Notes under the pieces: generated by a model
Told to the model about the DNA's origin: nothing
Databases searched by the model: none
Seen by the model: the letters and a program-made list of their open reading frames with translations, nothing else
Program-made: the position numbers and the translations under genes
Assembly (NCBI GenBank): GCA_021840785.1
Contig: JAKBXD010000025.1
Location: 1-16,746, forward strand
Direction: 5' to 3'
Length of the DNA: 16,746 nucleotides
Source: Pseudomonadota bacterium
Lineage (GTDB): Bacteria > Pseudomonadota > Gammaproteobacteria > Acidithiobacillales > Acidithiobacillaceae
Shown here: positions 1-6,972 of the stretch, one piece after another
Numbering within the stretch: the stretch's first letter is position 1
Layout of the letters: every line of letters begins with the position of its first letter

Positions 1-129
1 GGGCGAGATCGCCTGCCGGCGGGTGGTGACGTTTCGGGCCAGCCCATTGCTAAAAGGCCGATGTGCCGGAGCGGGCGTGCTGGAATTGCCGGCGTTTGAC
101 AACGCGGGGGACTGTTGACCGTTACTCAC
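1..129 (-). CDS. Partial 5' end of an unidentified gene running off the left edge
   Basis: A GTG at 129 opens a frame of 43 codons with no stop before the window edge. It begins 3 nt after the TGA (133-135) of the transglycosylase gene, which suits translational coupling. The visible start is rich in Ser, Asn, Ala and Pro (SNGQQSPALSNAGNSSTPAP) and then turns Arg-rich. This looks like a disordered N-terminus and has no signal peptide. A GGTGAG lies very close upstream, so the ribosome site is poor. The frame is too short to identify. Position after a VirB1-like gene makes another transfer gene plausible, but this is inference. Confidence 0.45.
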   Translation of the reverse strand, partial: MSNGQQSPALSNAGNSSTPAPAHRPFSNGLARNVTTRRQAISP

Positions 130-132
130 TAC

Positions 133-816
133 TCACCGAGCGGCTGTCCAGATTCCGGTCACCGGCGATGCGTTCCGTAGGTGTTGTTCTTTTTCATTTT
201 GTCTGGTGGTTACCGCAACAAAATCCTCACCCTTCATCAGCGGCTGCCAGGACTTCGGCGGCATCATGATGATGGGGCGAACCGCCGGCGCGGTCCCGAC
301 CCCTTCTTTTCCCACCCCCTCAACACCACCAACCGGCCGTGTCGCCCATGCCGCTAATTGGCCTCCGGGAATGGTGGGGACTTCAACGCCAGCCTGATGG
401 TATACCACGCGCGCATAGTGCCCATCGCCATTGGTGTTGCCGGAGTTGTATGCTTCGAATGCGCCCTTGAGGCTGACTGCACCTGCCGCTCCGGCCTGCC
501 GGTATGCGCCAAGAAGGATGCGCTGTGCGGCTTTCAGGTTGGTGCAAGGGTTGAAGACTTGCCGTGCGGCCAACCCCAGCCAACCCAGGTTTTCTGAATC
601 GATCTGAGCCAAGCCCATGTCCAGCTTGTGCCCTTGGGAGATCAGTATACGGGCCATGGCGACCGCCTGCGTCTGGCTCTTGAAGCGCAGACTTTGGCCG
701 GTGGTGTTGTCATGGATCGTCCACGGCCAACCGCCACTTTCGGTCTGCACGATGGCCGCCATGGTCACCGGCGCCACCTCTGGCGCGCATTCCTGGAGCA
801 AGGCTAGGCCGATCAT
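133..816 (-). CDS. VirB1/TrbN-like lytic transglycosylase
   Basis: A 227-aa protein with a lysozyme-like SLT fold in its first ~145 residues. It would cleave peptidoglycan so that the conjugative channel can cross the cell wall. Visible motifs are VQTESGG with the likely catalytic Glu26, MGLAQI at 67-72 and AYNSGN at 122-127, the usual order in VirB1/TrbN proteins. The C-terminal ~80 residues are Gly/Pro/Val-rich and unmatched. No signal peptide is evident from this start, so export is unclear. The ATG at 816 overlaps the TGA of the J-domain gene (ATGA), which fixes the start by coupling. Longer in-frame starts up to 888 lie inside the J-domain gene and are less likely. Family call is firm; the exact orthology (TrbN or VirB1) is not settled. 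Confidence 0.85.
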   Translation of the reverse strand: MIGLALLQECAPEVAPVTMAAIVQTESGGWPWTIHDNTTGQSLRFKSQTQAVAMARILISQGHKLDMGLAQIDSENLGWLGLAARQVFNPCTNLKAAQRILLGAYRQAGAAGAVSLKGAFEAYNSGNTNGDGHYARVVYHQAGVEVPTIPGGQLAAWATRPVGGVEGVGKEGVGTAPAVRPIIMMPPKSWQPLMKGEDFVAVTTRQNEKEQHLRNASPVTGIWTAAR

Positions 817-1502
817 GTGTTGTGCCACGGTTTTATGTTTGGGTTGTTCAGTCGGGTATCGTCGAAAAAGTCCCACCACCCGCCCCATCCGTCCACCAGA
901 AACAGCATGGAGAGGCGGAACGTTACAACCAGTCCGGTCAAGACGATCATGAAGCCGGGGAAAATAATCAGCAGCACATACCAGCCATGCGCGAGGCTTT
1001 TAATTGCCCACCGCACGCCTTCCGCATAGGCGGATAGCATGCCCGCCACCATCGCCAGCCGTCCGGCCATGATCAGCAGATTCAACAGCCAGCGGATATG
1101 CCATGGGCTTGAAGCTTTCCAGGAATGAAAGCGTTTGCGCAAACTCTGCGGCGCGGGTTTCCATGGGCGAGTCGTGGTGTATCCTGGGCGTAGTCGCTCA
1201 GCGTTGTTGGCCTTTTCAGCCATCTTGGTGGCAACATATTCATCGAACTGTCCGACCCTCCAGCTTTGCCGTTCCGGTTGGTGAGCCGGTTTCGGCTGCA
1301 GTCGCTCCCACTCGGCCAGCCGCGCCTGTTGGGTGCGAGTGCTCATATAATTGTGGGCCTCGTTGATCCGCTGCATCGCAGCCGTATCACCGCCCACGTC
1401 TGGGTGGTGGATCTTCGCCAGCGCATGAAATGCAGCTTTGACCACCGCGTGGTCGGCGCTTGGCCGGATGTTGAGGATGTCGGCGGCTTCTGTGATGTTC
1501 AT
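813..1502 (-). CDS. J-domain (DnaJ-like) membrane protein
   Basis: A 229-aa protein with an N-terminal J domain (about residues 1-60) that contains the HPD motif at 33-35, the element that stimulates DnaK ATPase. Residues 60-130 are charged, with several Trp and Arg. Two hydrophobic stretches at about 137-158 and 174-204 should be membrane spans. There is no Gly/Phe region or zinc-finger domain, so this is a class III J protein and not DnaJ itself. The start ATG follows GGAG at 9 nt spacing. The stop overlaps the start of the transglycosylase gene by ATGA. The likely role is to bring a Hsp70 chaperone to the membrane near the T4SS; that role is inferred from position only. Confidence 0.8.
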   Translation of the reverse strand: MNITEAADILNIRPSADHAVVKAAFHALAKIHHPDVGGDTAAMQRINEAHNYMSTRTQQARLAEWERLQPKPAHQPERQSWRVGQFDEYVATKMAEKANNAERLRPGYTTTRPWKPAPQSLRKRFHSWKASSPWHIRWLLNLLIMAGRLAMVAGMLSAYAEGVRWAIKSLAHGWYVLLIIFPGFMIVLTGLVVTFRLSMLFLVDGWGGWWDFFDDTRLNNPNIKPWHNT

Positions 1503-1519
1503 GGTCAGGTGCTCCGTGT

Positions 1520-1543
1520 GGCATGGGTAACGTCACCCACGCC
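1520..1543 (-). other. Stem-loop in the leader of the J-domain gene
   Basis: A 9-bp inverted repeat (GGCATGGGT / ACCCACGCC on the plus strand) with a 6-nt loop; one position forms a G-U pair in the minus-strand RNA. It starts 2 nt after the 16-nt repeated element at 1546-1561 and ends about 18 nt before the J-domain start codon. There is no T tract, so it is not an intrinsic terminator. It may shape or stabilise the mRNA between the two cistrons. Confidence 0.55.
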
Positions 1544-1545
1544 TC

Positions 1546-1561
1546 TTGAAAATACCGAGCC
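1546..1561 (-). repeat. Intergenic 16-nt element, copy A
   Basis: Plus strand TTGAAAATACCGAGCC; minus strand GGCTCGGTATTTTCAA. Identical to copies at 9134-9149 and 10830-10845 and near-identical to 13438-13453. It lies 6 nt after the stop codon of the 647-aa gene and before the J-domain gene, and is followed by a stem-loop. Its function is unknown. Confidence 0.8.
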
Positions 1562-1567
1562 AATGTT

Positions 1568-3511
1568 TTACCCGGCAAGCCGGCACGATTGGTTGATTTC
1601 CTCAATATTATCCTGGTCCAGACGCAGAATGCGCACCACCATGTCCTGCACGTCTGCGCGCGCGGCGGGGGATAGCGCCTGGATAGCCTCATGTATCTCC
1701 TCCATTACCGGATCATCCCCAGTCAGCCCCTTCTTGATGGTCCCCGGGGGGAGTTTCAGGATGCGAGCCAGATCCTGGTAGTCACCAAATGTGATCAGGT
1801 CTTCCTGAACATTCATACCATCCAGATCAAGCACGCTTTCAGCGTTTCCTGTACCTTCGATGGGTGCGAAGCTCTCAATATCATCCACCGCATCCTCGAT
1901 GGATTTTTTTGGTAGGTGGGTTTCCTTTTCGCAGGTTATGACCTGAGTTGATCCATCTATGCTCGTTGCTGCCCAGAAGCGCAGTCGTGTTGTTTCTGCA
2001 TTGAATTTCTTCCGTGTTTTAATCGGGAGATTCATTTTGATGTGATGCAGGAAAGTGGCGACGATTTCGTCATTTCCCTGTATTTGGGTGCTGGTTCCAA
2101 TGGTAATAGTGTCTGGCGGGGTGTTTCGAGTCACCCTGGCGACCCTTCCAGTCTCCCAGTCCATCACTGGTATCCATTCCCGCCCAGGATCATCGCCATC
2201 CCCCTCGCGTTTTTCCCCCTTTTTGGGCTTAGGTTTGGGCGGTTTGGGCGTTTCATCCGGGATGAGGTACCCTCCACGGACCCCGGCGATCAACGCAGCT
2301 AGAAACTGACCGGGAGGTATGTCCAGATACTTCCGATGCTTGGGAATAGCAAATATCCCGGTTCGATGTGCCCACTGCCACGCCAAGCTCAGGCAGTCCG
2401 CCATGCGCTGGCTGGTCTGTGTGTCAGCTGGGCCAGCGGTGCTTTTCTGAAGCGCATCAACCATTTTGACCGGCTGGTCCACGAGGTTGAGCAGATCGAG
2501 CAACCGCTGATCTTCCGGAGCGCGATTTCGCATTCGATCCAGGCGCATCCGGGTCGATTCCAGGAGATGGAAGGCCACGGCTCGTGGGGTTTTTGGCGGC
2601 TCGTCAGGGTCGTCACCCTCGCCGTCCCGGTCTTCGATCGGAGGGGCCTCCGGGTCATCGAAGCCGCCGGGTTCTGGCTCATGGGTGGTCTTGGGATCTT
2701 CATCTTGATCTTGGGGGTCTGGGTCGCAGTCCCTCTCATGCTGGTCAGCGTTTCCCAGATTAAAATTGTCGTCATTCTCTTCATCTGACACATCTGCATC
2801 TGCAGTGTCAGCGGCACTGACCTTTTGAACTTTGATTATTTTCTTGGCCTTTTTTCCTGTTCCCAGTGCGCCCATGAGCGATATCGTGAACCCAATTCCT
2901 TGGGCACCAATCTCCAATGATTTCATCAGTTTTTTTCCGATCTTGTTGATGAAGTGGTGAATTCTCCGCGTTGCGGTAGCCAGTAATTCATTGACGTATT
3001 CCCATGTCCATCCAGCAATATTCATCACCCGGTTGACGCCCTTCATCCCATTAAAAAGCATATAAAAAGCAGCCAATGCGGGGGTCTCACCAATGCTATC
3101 TGCGAGCCCAGGCATGCGGATTCCGTCTTTTGACTGGTACCCACCGATGGCTTTAGTCCATGCGGATTTTTCTGATCTCCCGCGACATTTTTCCTCAAAA
3201 AAATCGTGGACCACGTCCCACAACACCAGGTCCCCCAAGGTTGCTGGGGCTGGCTGAAAGGTGATGGCCGCGCGCAGGTTTTGATTTTCCATTGCTTGGA
3301 CCAGCCGCGCTGCCACGGGGGAGCTGCAGCCGATCGCATCCGCGATTTGACGCAGAATCGCGGGCACTGGGAGTTTGGCCCGCTCGCCCTTATCCAGATG
3401 CAGGTGATTCATTAACTTTGTCTTCATCTTTGCATGTTCGTGGCCTGGAGCGTTTAAATATCGCTCCGCGATAGCGGACGCGTCTGTGAATGGCACGGTC
3501 ATAGCAGTCAT
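1568..3511 (-). CDS. Unknown large acidic protein with HTH-like segments
   Basis: A 647-aa protein not recognised from its sequence. Residues 51-75 (around RQIADAIGCSSPVAARLVQ) read like a helix-turn-helix, and so do 577-596 (around YQDLARILKLPPGTIKKGL). Residues 190-230 are Lys-rich with a hydrophobic patch. Residues 232-308 are very rich in Asp, Glu and Pro and should be disordered; a Lys/Pro run lies near the middle of the rest. There is no signal peptide. The gene heads a unit with the J-domain and transglycosylase genes and sits behind a symmetric operator-like dyad, so a DNA-binding or autoregulatory role is conceivable but unproven. The start at 3511 has GAGG 8 nt upstream; 3517, 3532 and a TTG at 3583 are alternatives. 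It looks less GC-rich than its neighbours. Confidence 0.7.
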   Translation of the reverse strand: MTAMTVPFTDASAIAERYLNAPGHEHAKMKTKLMNHLHLDKGERAKLPVPAILRQIADAIGCSSPVAARLVQAMENQNLRAAITFQPAPATLGDLVLWDVVHDFFEEKCRGRSEKSAWTKAIGGYQSKDGIRMPGLADSIGETPALAAFYMLFNGMKGVNRVMNIAGWTWEYVNELLATATRRIHHFINKIGKKLMKSLEIGAQGIGFTISLMGALGTGKKAKKIIKVQKVSAADTADADVSDEENDDNFNLGNADQHERDCDPDPQDQDEDPKTTHEPEPGGFDDPEAPPIEDRDGEGDDPDEPPKTPRAVAFHLLESTRMRLDRMRNRAPEDQRLLDLLNLVDQPVKMVDALQKSTAGPADTQTSQRMADCLSLAWQWAHRTGIFAIPKHRKYLDIPPGQFLAALIAGVRGGYLIPDETPKPPKPKPKKGEKREGDGDDPGREWIPVMDWETGRVARVTRNTPPDTITIGTSTQIQGNDEIVATFLHHIKMNLPIKTRKKFNAETTRLRFWAATSIDGSTQVITCEKETHLPKKSIEDAVDDIESFAPIEGTGNAESVLDLDGMNVQEDLITFGDYQDLARILKLPPGTIKKGLTGDDPVMEEIHEAIQALSPAARADVQDMVVRILRLDQDNIEEINQSCRLAG

Positions 3512-3597
3512 ATCCATATCCTCATCAATCATTGGCCTATGCCTGAAAGATAGTGCCAGTAGCGATGGGCGACAATGGCACAATATTATGTTTTTTA

Positions 3598-3647
3598 ACG
3601 ATAAAATAACGATAACCTCTAAAATCAGCTTATCGTGAATTTATCGT
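3598..3647. promoter_or_regulatory. Four-box phased dyad, probable operator
   Basis: ACGATAA occurs at 3598-3604 and 3609-3615, and its complement TTATCGT at 3630-3636 and 3641-3647. Within each pair the boxes repeat every 11 nt, about one helical turn. The two pairs are mirror images around 3622.5 exactly. A CATAAT at 3588-3593 on the minus strand could be a -10 box, but no good -35 box is seen. The placement just upstream of the 647-aa gene suggests control of that unit by a cooperative dimeric regulator. Confidence 0.7.
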
Positions 3648-3689
3648 GAAATTTTTTGAGGACGAGGCTCTGTGCCGCGCCCCATGCAG

Positions 3690-3713
3690 AAAAAAACCGC
3701 CTCGATGAGGCGG
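3690..3713 (-). terminator. Intrinsic terminator after trbI
   Basis: On the minus strand a perfect 7-bp stem (CCGCCTC / GAGGCGG) with a 3-nt loop is followed by seven T. It lies 28 nt past the trbI stop codon and would end the trbF-trbG-trbI transcript. Confidence 0.9.
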
Positions 3714-3741
3714 CTTGTGCGCTTGTGGTGATAGAGGTGGC

Positions 3742-5154
3742 TTACGGATGGTATGGAGGCAAGACCATGGTTTTGGACACCAGGACGTTGAAAAGGTATC
3801 CCGGCCGGATTTTCAGCGTAGGCGCAATATTCAGATTTTTCTGAAGCATGTCCCCACCCACACTGTCCATTTCCTGACTGATGGCCCCGGTTGCCGTCTG
3901 TCCTGCGCTCGGATTAGACAGCGCACTGGACTGCTGAGGCTGGGCCAACTGCGCGCCCGCACCAAGTAGCGAGATAAGGAACGCGGAACCGAAGATTTTC
4001 CAATAATGGTTATCCGTAATCTGGCTGAAACCCGCTTCCCCAAGACCGTTAACACCGCTCATGCCCCGCAAATCCACGGTTTCCCCGTTAGGGTAGATAA
4101 CCCTGCTCCACGCAACAAGAACCCTGCTTTGACCGTACTGGACGCCGGAATCATAAACCCCAATCAATTTCGAACCTTGAGGAATTACCACTTCTCCCGG
4201 ATTCAGGCTATTGTAAACATTTTGGCGCACCTGCGCGGTGATTTCTCCCGGCAGTTGGCTATTGATTCCGGTGACCAGAACCGCCGGAATTACGGATCCG
4301 GAAAACAACTCGGAATGACTCACAGGTTTGTGCAAATGTGCCGTAAGGTATCCGTCATTTTTTTCCTTCTTATTGCGTTGCGCCTTGACGAAAGCGGCAT
4401 TGGCCGCCGCGCCACGCAGGCTCTGCTGTCCACTCCCAGGAGCGCCCTGCAAATAACCCGCCGGAATGCCCGGAATGCCGCCACCGGCAATCCCAGGCAT
4501 CGCCGGATAACCCGCCCCGGGGGACGTTGTGGATACCGGTAAGGTTGTAGGCGTCTTTGCCGCCATCCAGTTGCCGGTGGAGACCAGCGCCGCTTGACCT
4601 GCAAGATGCTGCCCCTCCAGGTCCTTGTAGTGCTGCGTTTCCAGCCACTTGGCGTATTTCTGGCGGGGTGTCAGCGGCGGCTTTTTGGTATTTGTCGCCG
4701 CCGCCGTGGTCAATGCCGAAGCGGCGGTATTGCCAACCGGGTGCTGTGCCCCAGCCGCCCCGTGTGCCGAAAGGGTGGCCGCCACCGCCGAAGATACCGG
4801 CTTGGGCCTGACCTTCAGGCGAGGGGCATTGCCCGCCCCGGCGAGCTCTACTGATGGCCCTGACCCGGACGACGCGCCATGGTGCCCGGCCATCATGACC
4901 CCTCCCAGAATCAGCGCGGCGACTCCAGCACCGCCGAAGACGATGAGTTTCTTGCCCTTTTTGCTCAGACTGCGGCCCCCTTTTACCTGGCCTTTGATAT
5001 TAACGGTCGCCGGTCCACGGCTGGTCTGGCCGGGACCGTGCAGATCGCCGGCCAGTTCGTCGTCGATAGCTGGACCGGCTGTCTGCGGACCCGGTGGTTG
5101 CTGGTAATTCTGCCCGCTGGGGTCGTTATCCAGGTGGATCATGTTGTCATTCAT
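3742..5154 (-). CDS. trbI: TrbI / VirB10 channel scaffold protein
   Basis: A 470-aa protein of the TrbI/VirB10 family, which links the inner and outer membranes and senses ATPase energy in the T4SS. It has a cytoplasmic Pro/Gly-rich N-terminus, one membrane span at about 69-89 preceded by a Lys-rich stretch, and a long Pro/Ala/Thr-rich periplasmic linker. The conserved C-terminal domain covers about 275-465 and includes the typical blocks IPQGSKLIG, GVNGLGEAG and a hydrophobic helix at about 387-402. The ATG at 5154 has AGGAG 7 nt upstream. The gene follows trbG closely and is the last gene before a strong terminator. Length and motif order match complete family members. Confidence 0.95.
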   Translation of the reverse strand: MNDNMIHLDNDPSGQNYQQPPGPQTAGPAIDDELAGDLHGPGQTSRGPATVNIKGQVKGGRSLSKKGKKLIVFGGAGVAALILGGVMMAGHHGASSGSGPSVELAGAGNAPRLKVRPKPVSSAVAATLSAHGAAGAQHPVGNTAASALTTAAATNTKKPPLTPRQKYAKWLETQHYKDLEGQHLAGQAALVSTGNWMAAKTPTTLPVSTTSPGAGYPAMPGIAGGGIPGIPAGYLQGAPGSGQQSLRGAAANAAFVKAQRNKKEKNDGYLTAHLHKPVSHSELFSGSVIPAVLVTGINSQLPGEITAQVRQNVYNSLNPGEVVIPQGSKLIGVYDSGVQYGQSRVLVAWSRVIYPNGETVDLRGMSGVNGLGEAGFSQITDNHYWKIFGSAFLISLLGAGAQLAQPQQSSALSNPSAGQTATGAISQEMDSVGGDMLQKNLNIAPTLKIRPGYLFNVLVSKTMVLPPYHP

Positions 5155-5163
5155 GTCTCTTCT

Positions 5164-5183
5164 CCTTTTCCTTTTCCTTTTCC
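5164..5183 (-). repeat. Tandem purine repeat forming the trbI ribosome site
   Basis: Three direct copies of AAAAGG on the minus strand lie between the trbG stop (5186-5188) and the trbI start, and the last runs into AGGAG, 7 nt from the ATG. The array offers several overlapping Shine-Dalgarno-like registers and could slip in copy number. Confidence 0.6.
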
Positions 5184-5185
5184 CA

Positions 5186-6097
5186 TTACCACCCGGAAGG
5201 ACGGTTGCCCGCGTGGATGGTTACTATCTGTTTGTTGTCTCCGGTACCCAGCAGGAGCTTGGCCTCATGAAACAATTGGTCGATCACGTAGTAGCCACCA
5301 ATCATCTGAAAGTTGGTAAGCTGTTCCTTGCCATCTTCCATAACAAAAACCGCCGGGGCGTTGCCGTACTGCATGCCTGGCGGCATCTGCAGATAGACTT
5401 TTCCAGCCGCCGAGAAGATGCGTACCGGACGGTAGCGGTGAGAGCCAGTGCAGTAGTAACTGAAGTCCAGATCCGCAGGATTGATGTTGGGCAAAGTCAT
5501 GGTGGCCTTGCGCTGGGCTGCGGCATTGGCCTGCTGCTGCATCTGCACGCCAACAACCGCCTTGTTCCACTCCTGTTGCGGGTCATAAAAACCCACGGTC
5601 GGAACGAACTTGGCCTTGTCGCTCACCAAGGTCAGGTCGTATATTTTGCCACTGGTGGATGCGATAACCAGATTGGTGGTGATGCCTTTCTGCATGGGCC
5701 TGACTAGTACCACCGCTTGATTGCCGAGTTGCAGATTGGTGGCGGTCCAGCGGATCTTGTCCCCAAGTGCGGAACCGGCAATCTTTTCTCCGGGCAGGAG
5801 CTTGATGATAGTGGTATGCAATGGAGAGCAGAGAATGTCAGGCGTGCTCTGGCCATATGGATAGAGCACCTCGCCGTTGTTCCCAGCGATGGCGGATGCC
5901 GTGCCGGTGTCATGCCAGACCCGGGACGCCTGCTGAATTGCGGACTTCAGAGTTTTGGCGGAAGCCGTGCCGGGGACTGGGTTGTTCACCAGGTTGTCGT
6001 AAACCTGCCTACTGTTCTCCATCTCATTGGCCAAAGCCAGAGGGGATGTGAGAAGTGCGATTGCCGCGATGATGGACTGCTTTTTCATGCTCTTCAT
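5186..6097 (-). CDS. trbG: TrbG / VirB9 outer-membrane channel protein
   Basis: A 303-aa protein of the TrbG/VirB9 family, which with TrbI makes the outer-membrane part of the T4SS core. Residues 1-23 form a signal peptide (Lys start, hydrophobic core, ALA before the likely cut at 23/24). The N-terminal domain holds the blocks YPYGQSTPDILCSPLH and LLPGEKI. The C-terminal domain holds DLDFSYYC, RPVRIFSAAGKVYLQMP and a GGYYVIDQLF block, all typical of the family. The start at 6097 follows AAAGGAG. It begins 25 nt after the trbF stop. Its length is normal, and no separate TrbH-like lipoprotein gene lies between it and trbI. Confidence 0.95.
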   Translation of the reverse strand: MKSMKKQSIIAAIALLTSPLALANEMENSRQVYDNLVNNPVPGTASAKTLKSAIQQASRVWHDTGTASAIAGNNGEVLYPYGQSTPDILCSPLHTTIIKLLPGEKIAGSALGDKIRWTATNLQLGNQAVVLVRPMQKGITTNLVIASTSGKIYDLTLVSDKAKFVPTVGFYDPQQEWNKAVVGVQMQQQANAAAQRKATMTLPNINPADLDFSYYCTGSHRYRPVRIFSAAGKVYLQMPPGMQYGNAPAVFVMEDGKEQLTNFQMIGGYYVIDQLFHEAKLLLGTGDNKQIVTIHAGNRPSGW

Positions 6098-6122
6098 GTC
6101 ACTGCTCCTTTGGATTTAACCG

Positions 6123-6812
6123 TTAATTGCTGCTCAGAACTTTGGTCCAGGTGATGGATTGCACGTAGATGCCCAAGGGATTCAGCATGGATGCCTGGGC
6201 GGTGCTGGCGATCTTCTTGTCGATGCCAACCGTCACGTTCCCTTTGTAATTTGTGGTGCCATCCGATTGACCATTCTGGTATTTGGTCTCTTGCCAATTC
6301 ACCTGATAGGTGTTTTTGGAGACTGGCAGAATGCTGGTGATGTGCGGGGAGACCACGTAACCCGCGTCAGCCGTCCAGGACTTTTTATACCAGGGGTTGA
6401 TTTCCGCTGCGGTCTGGGTGGACGCCATGGCGTAAACCTGGGCGAGTAGCTGCTTCTGAGCCATAGGATCCGAAAGCATGCTCCGCCAGTTCCATACCCA
6501 ACTACTCACCTGCGCCTCGATGATGCGTTGATTTACTGCCCCGCCAGTGACCGGCTGCGCCATGGCGATGGGGTTGCCCATTTTGTCAATGGCGACCACA
6601 AAAGGCTCGATCTTGGATTGAGCGCCAATATAGGTGATGCCCGCGACTGCAATGCCGGCCACGGCCACCGCGCCGAAAGCCATCATCTTCCAGTTATGGG
6701 CGCGGGAGAGGGCGTCCCCGTAGCGCTCGTCCCACTCCTTCCGCGCATTGAGGTAGGGGTTCGCGGAAAACCCGCCGGTGTTCTTGTTCTCTGTGCTGTT
6801 GCTCCGAGCCAT
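6123..6812 (-). CDS. trbF: TrbF / VirB8 inner-membrane assembly protein
   Basis: A 229-aa bitopic protein. The cytoplasmic N-terminus contains NPYLNARKEWDERYGD, a typical TrbF block. One membrane span lies at about 44-63 and is followed by the periplasmic VirB8-type domain (SKIEPFVVAIDKMGNP onwards). TrbF/VirB8 nucleates T4SS assembly at the inner membrane. The ATG at 6812 has GGGAG 7 nt upstream; a longer GTG start at 6854 is possible but falls next to the conserved leader element and adds no family-like sequence. The gene opens the trbF-trbG-trbI unit after the trbL terminator, so it probably has its own promoter. Confidence 0.93.
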   Translation of the reverse strand: MARSNSTENKNTGGFSANPYLNARKEWDERYGDALSRAHNWKMMAFGAVAVAGIAVAGITYIGAQSKIEPFVVAIDKMGNPIAMAQPVTGGAVNQRIIEAQVSSWVWNWRSMLSDPMAQKQLLAQVYAMASTQTAAEINPWYKKSWTADAGYVVSPHITSILPVSKNTYQVNWQETKYQNGQSDGTTNYKGNVTVGIDKKIASTAQASMLNPLGIYVQSITWTKVLSSN

Positions 6813-6841
6813 GGTTGCTCTCCCGTGGTGATGAATCTTTC

Positions 6842-6882
6842 CTTTCCTGTTCACTGTGGGGCAGCGGTTAACCTGATCGCGG
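6842..6882 (-). promoter_or_regulatory. Composite leader element upstream of trbF
   Basis: Two conserved blocks on the minus strand, CCGCGATCAGG and GCCCCACAGTGAACAGGAAAG, separated by 9 nt. The same blocks with the same 9-nt spacing occur at 9915-9955 upstream of trbJ (27 of 32 block positions match). CCGYGATCAGG contains the partly palindromic GATC core expected of an operator half. No convincing sigma70 -35/-10 pair is visible, so its exact role as promoter or operator is open. Confidence 0.65.
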
Positions 6883-6906
6883 TATTTTTTGCAAAATTAT
6901 GAAGGA

Positions 6907-6934
6907 CTTTTTTGTGGTGACGCCCACAAAAAAG
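6907..6934. repeat. Perfect inverted repeat overlapping the trbL terminator
   Basis: Two 11-nt arms, CTTTTTTGTGG and CCACAAAAAAG, with a 6-nt loop. On the minus strand its first arm contains the T tract of the terminator at 6928-6950, so the two structures share sequence. Confidence 0.75.
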
Positions 6935-6950
6935 CCCGGAATGACCGGGC
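6928..6950 (-). terminator. Intrinsic terminator after trbL
   Basis: On the minus strand a 6-bp stem GCCCGG / CCGGGC with a 5-nt loop is followed by six T. It sits 22 nt beyond the trbL stop and separates the trbJ-eexN-trbL unit from trbF. The overlapping inverted repeat could alter its strength. Confidence 0.85.
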
Positions 6951-6972
6951 CAAGCGAGGTGCCATGGAAAAA

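Noticed and set aside
2850..2885. P-loop-like GALGTGKK in the 647-aa protein
   Set aside because: It lacks the Ser/Thr after GK and no Walker B partner is seen; it lies in a Lys-rich stretch.
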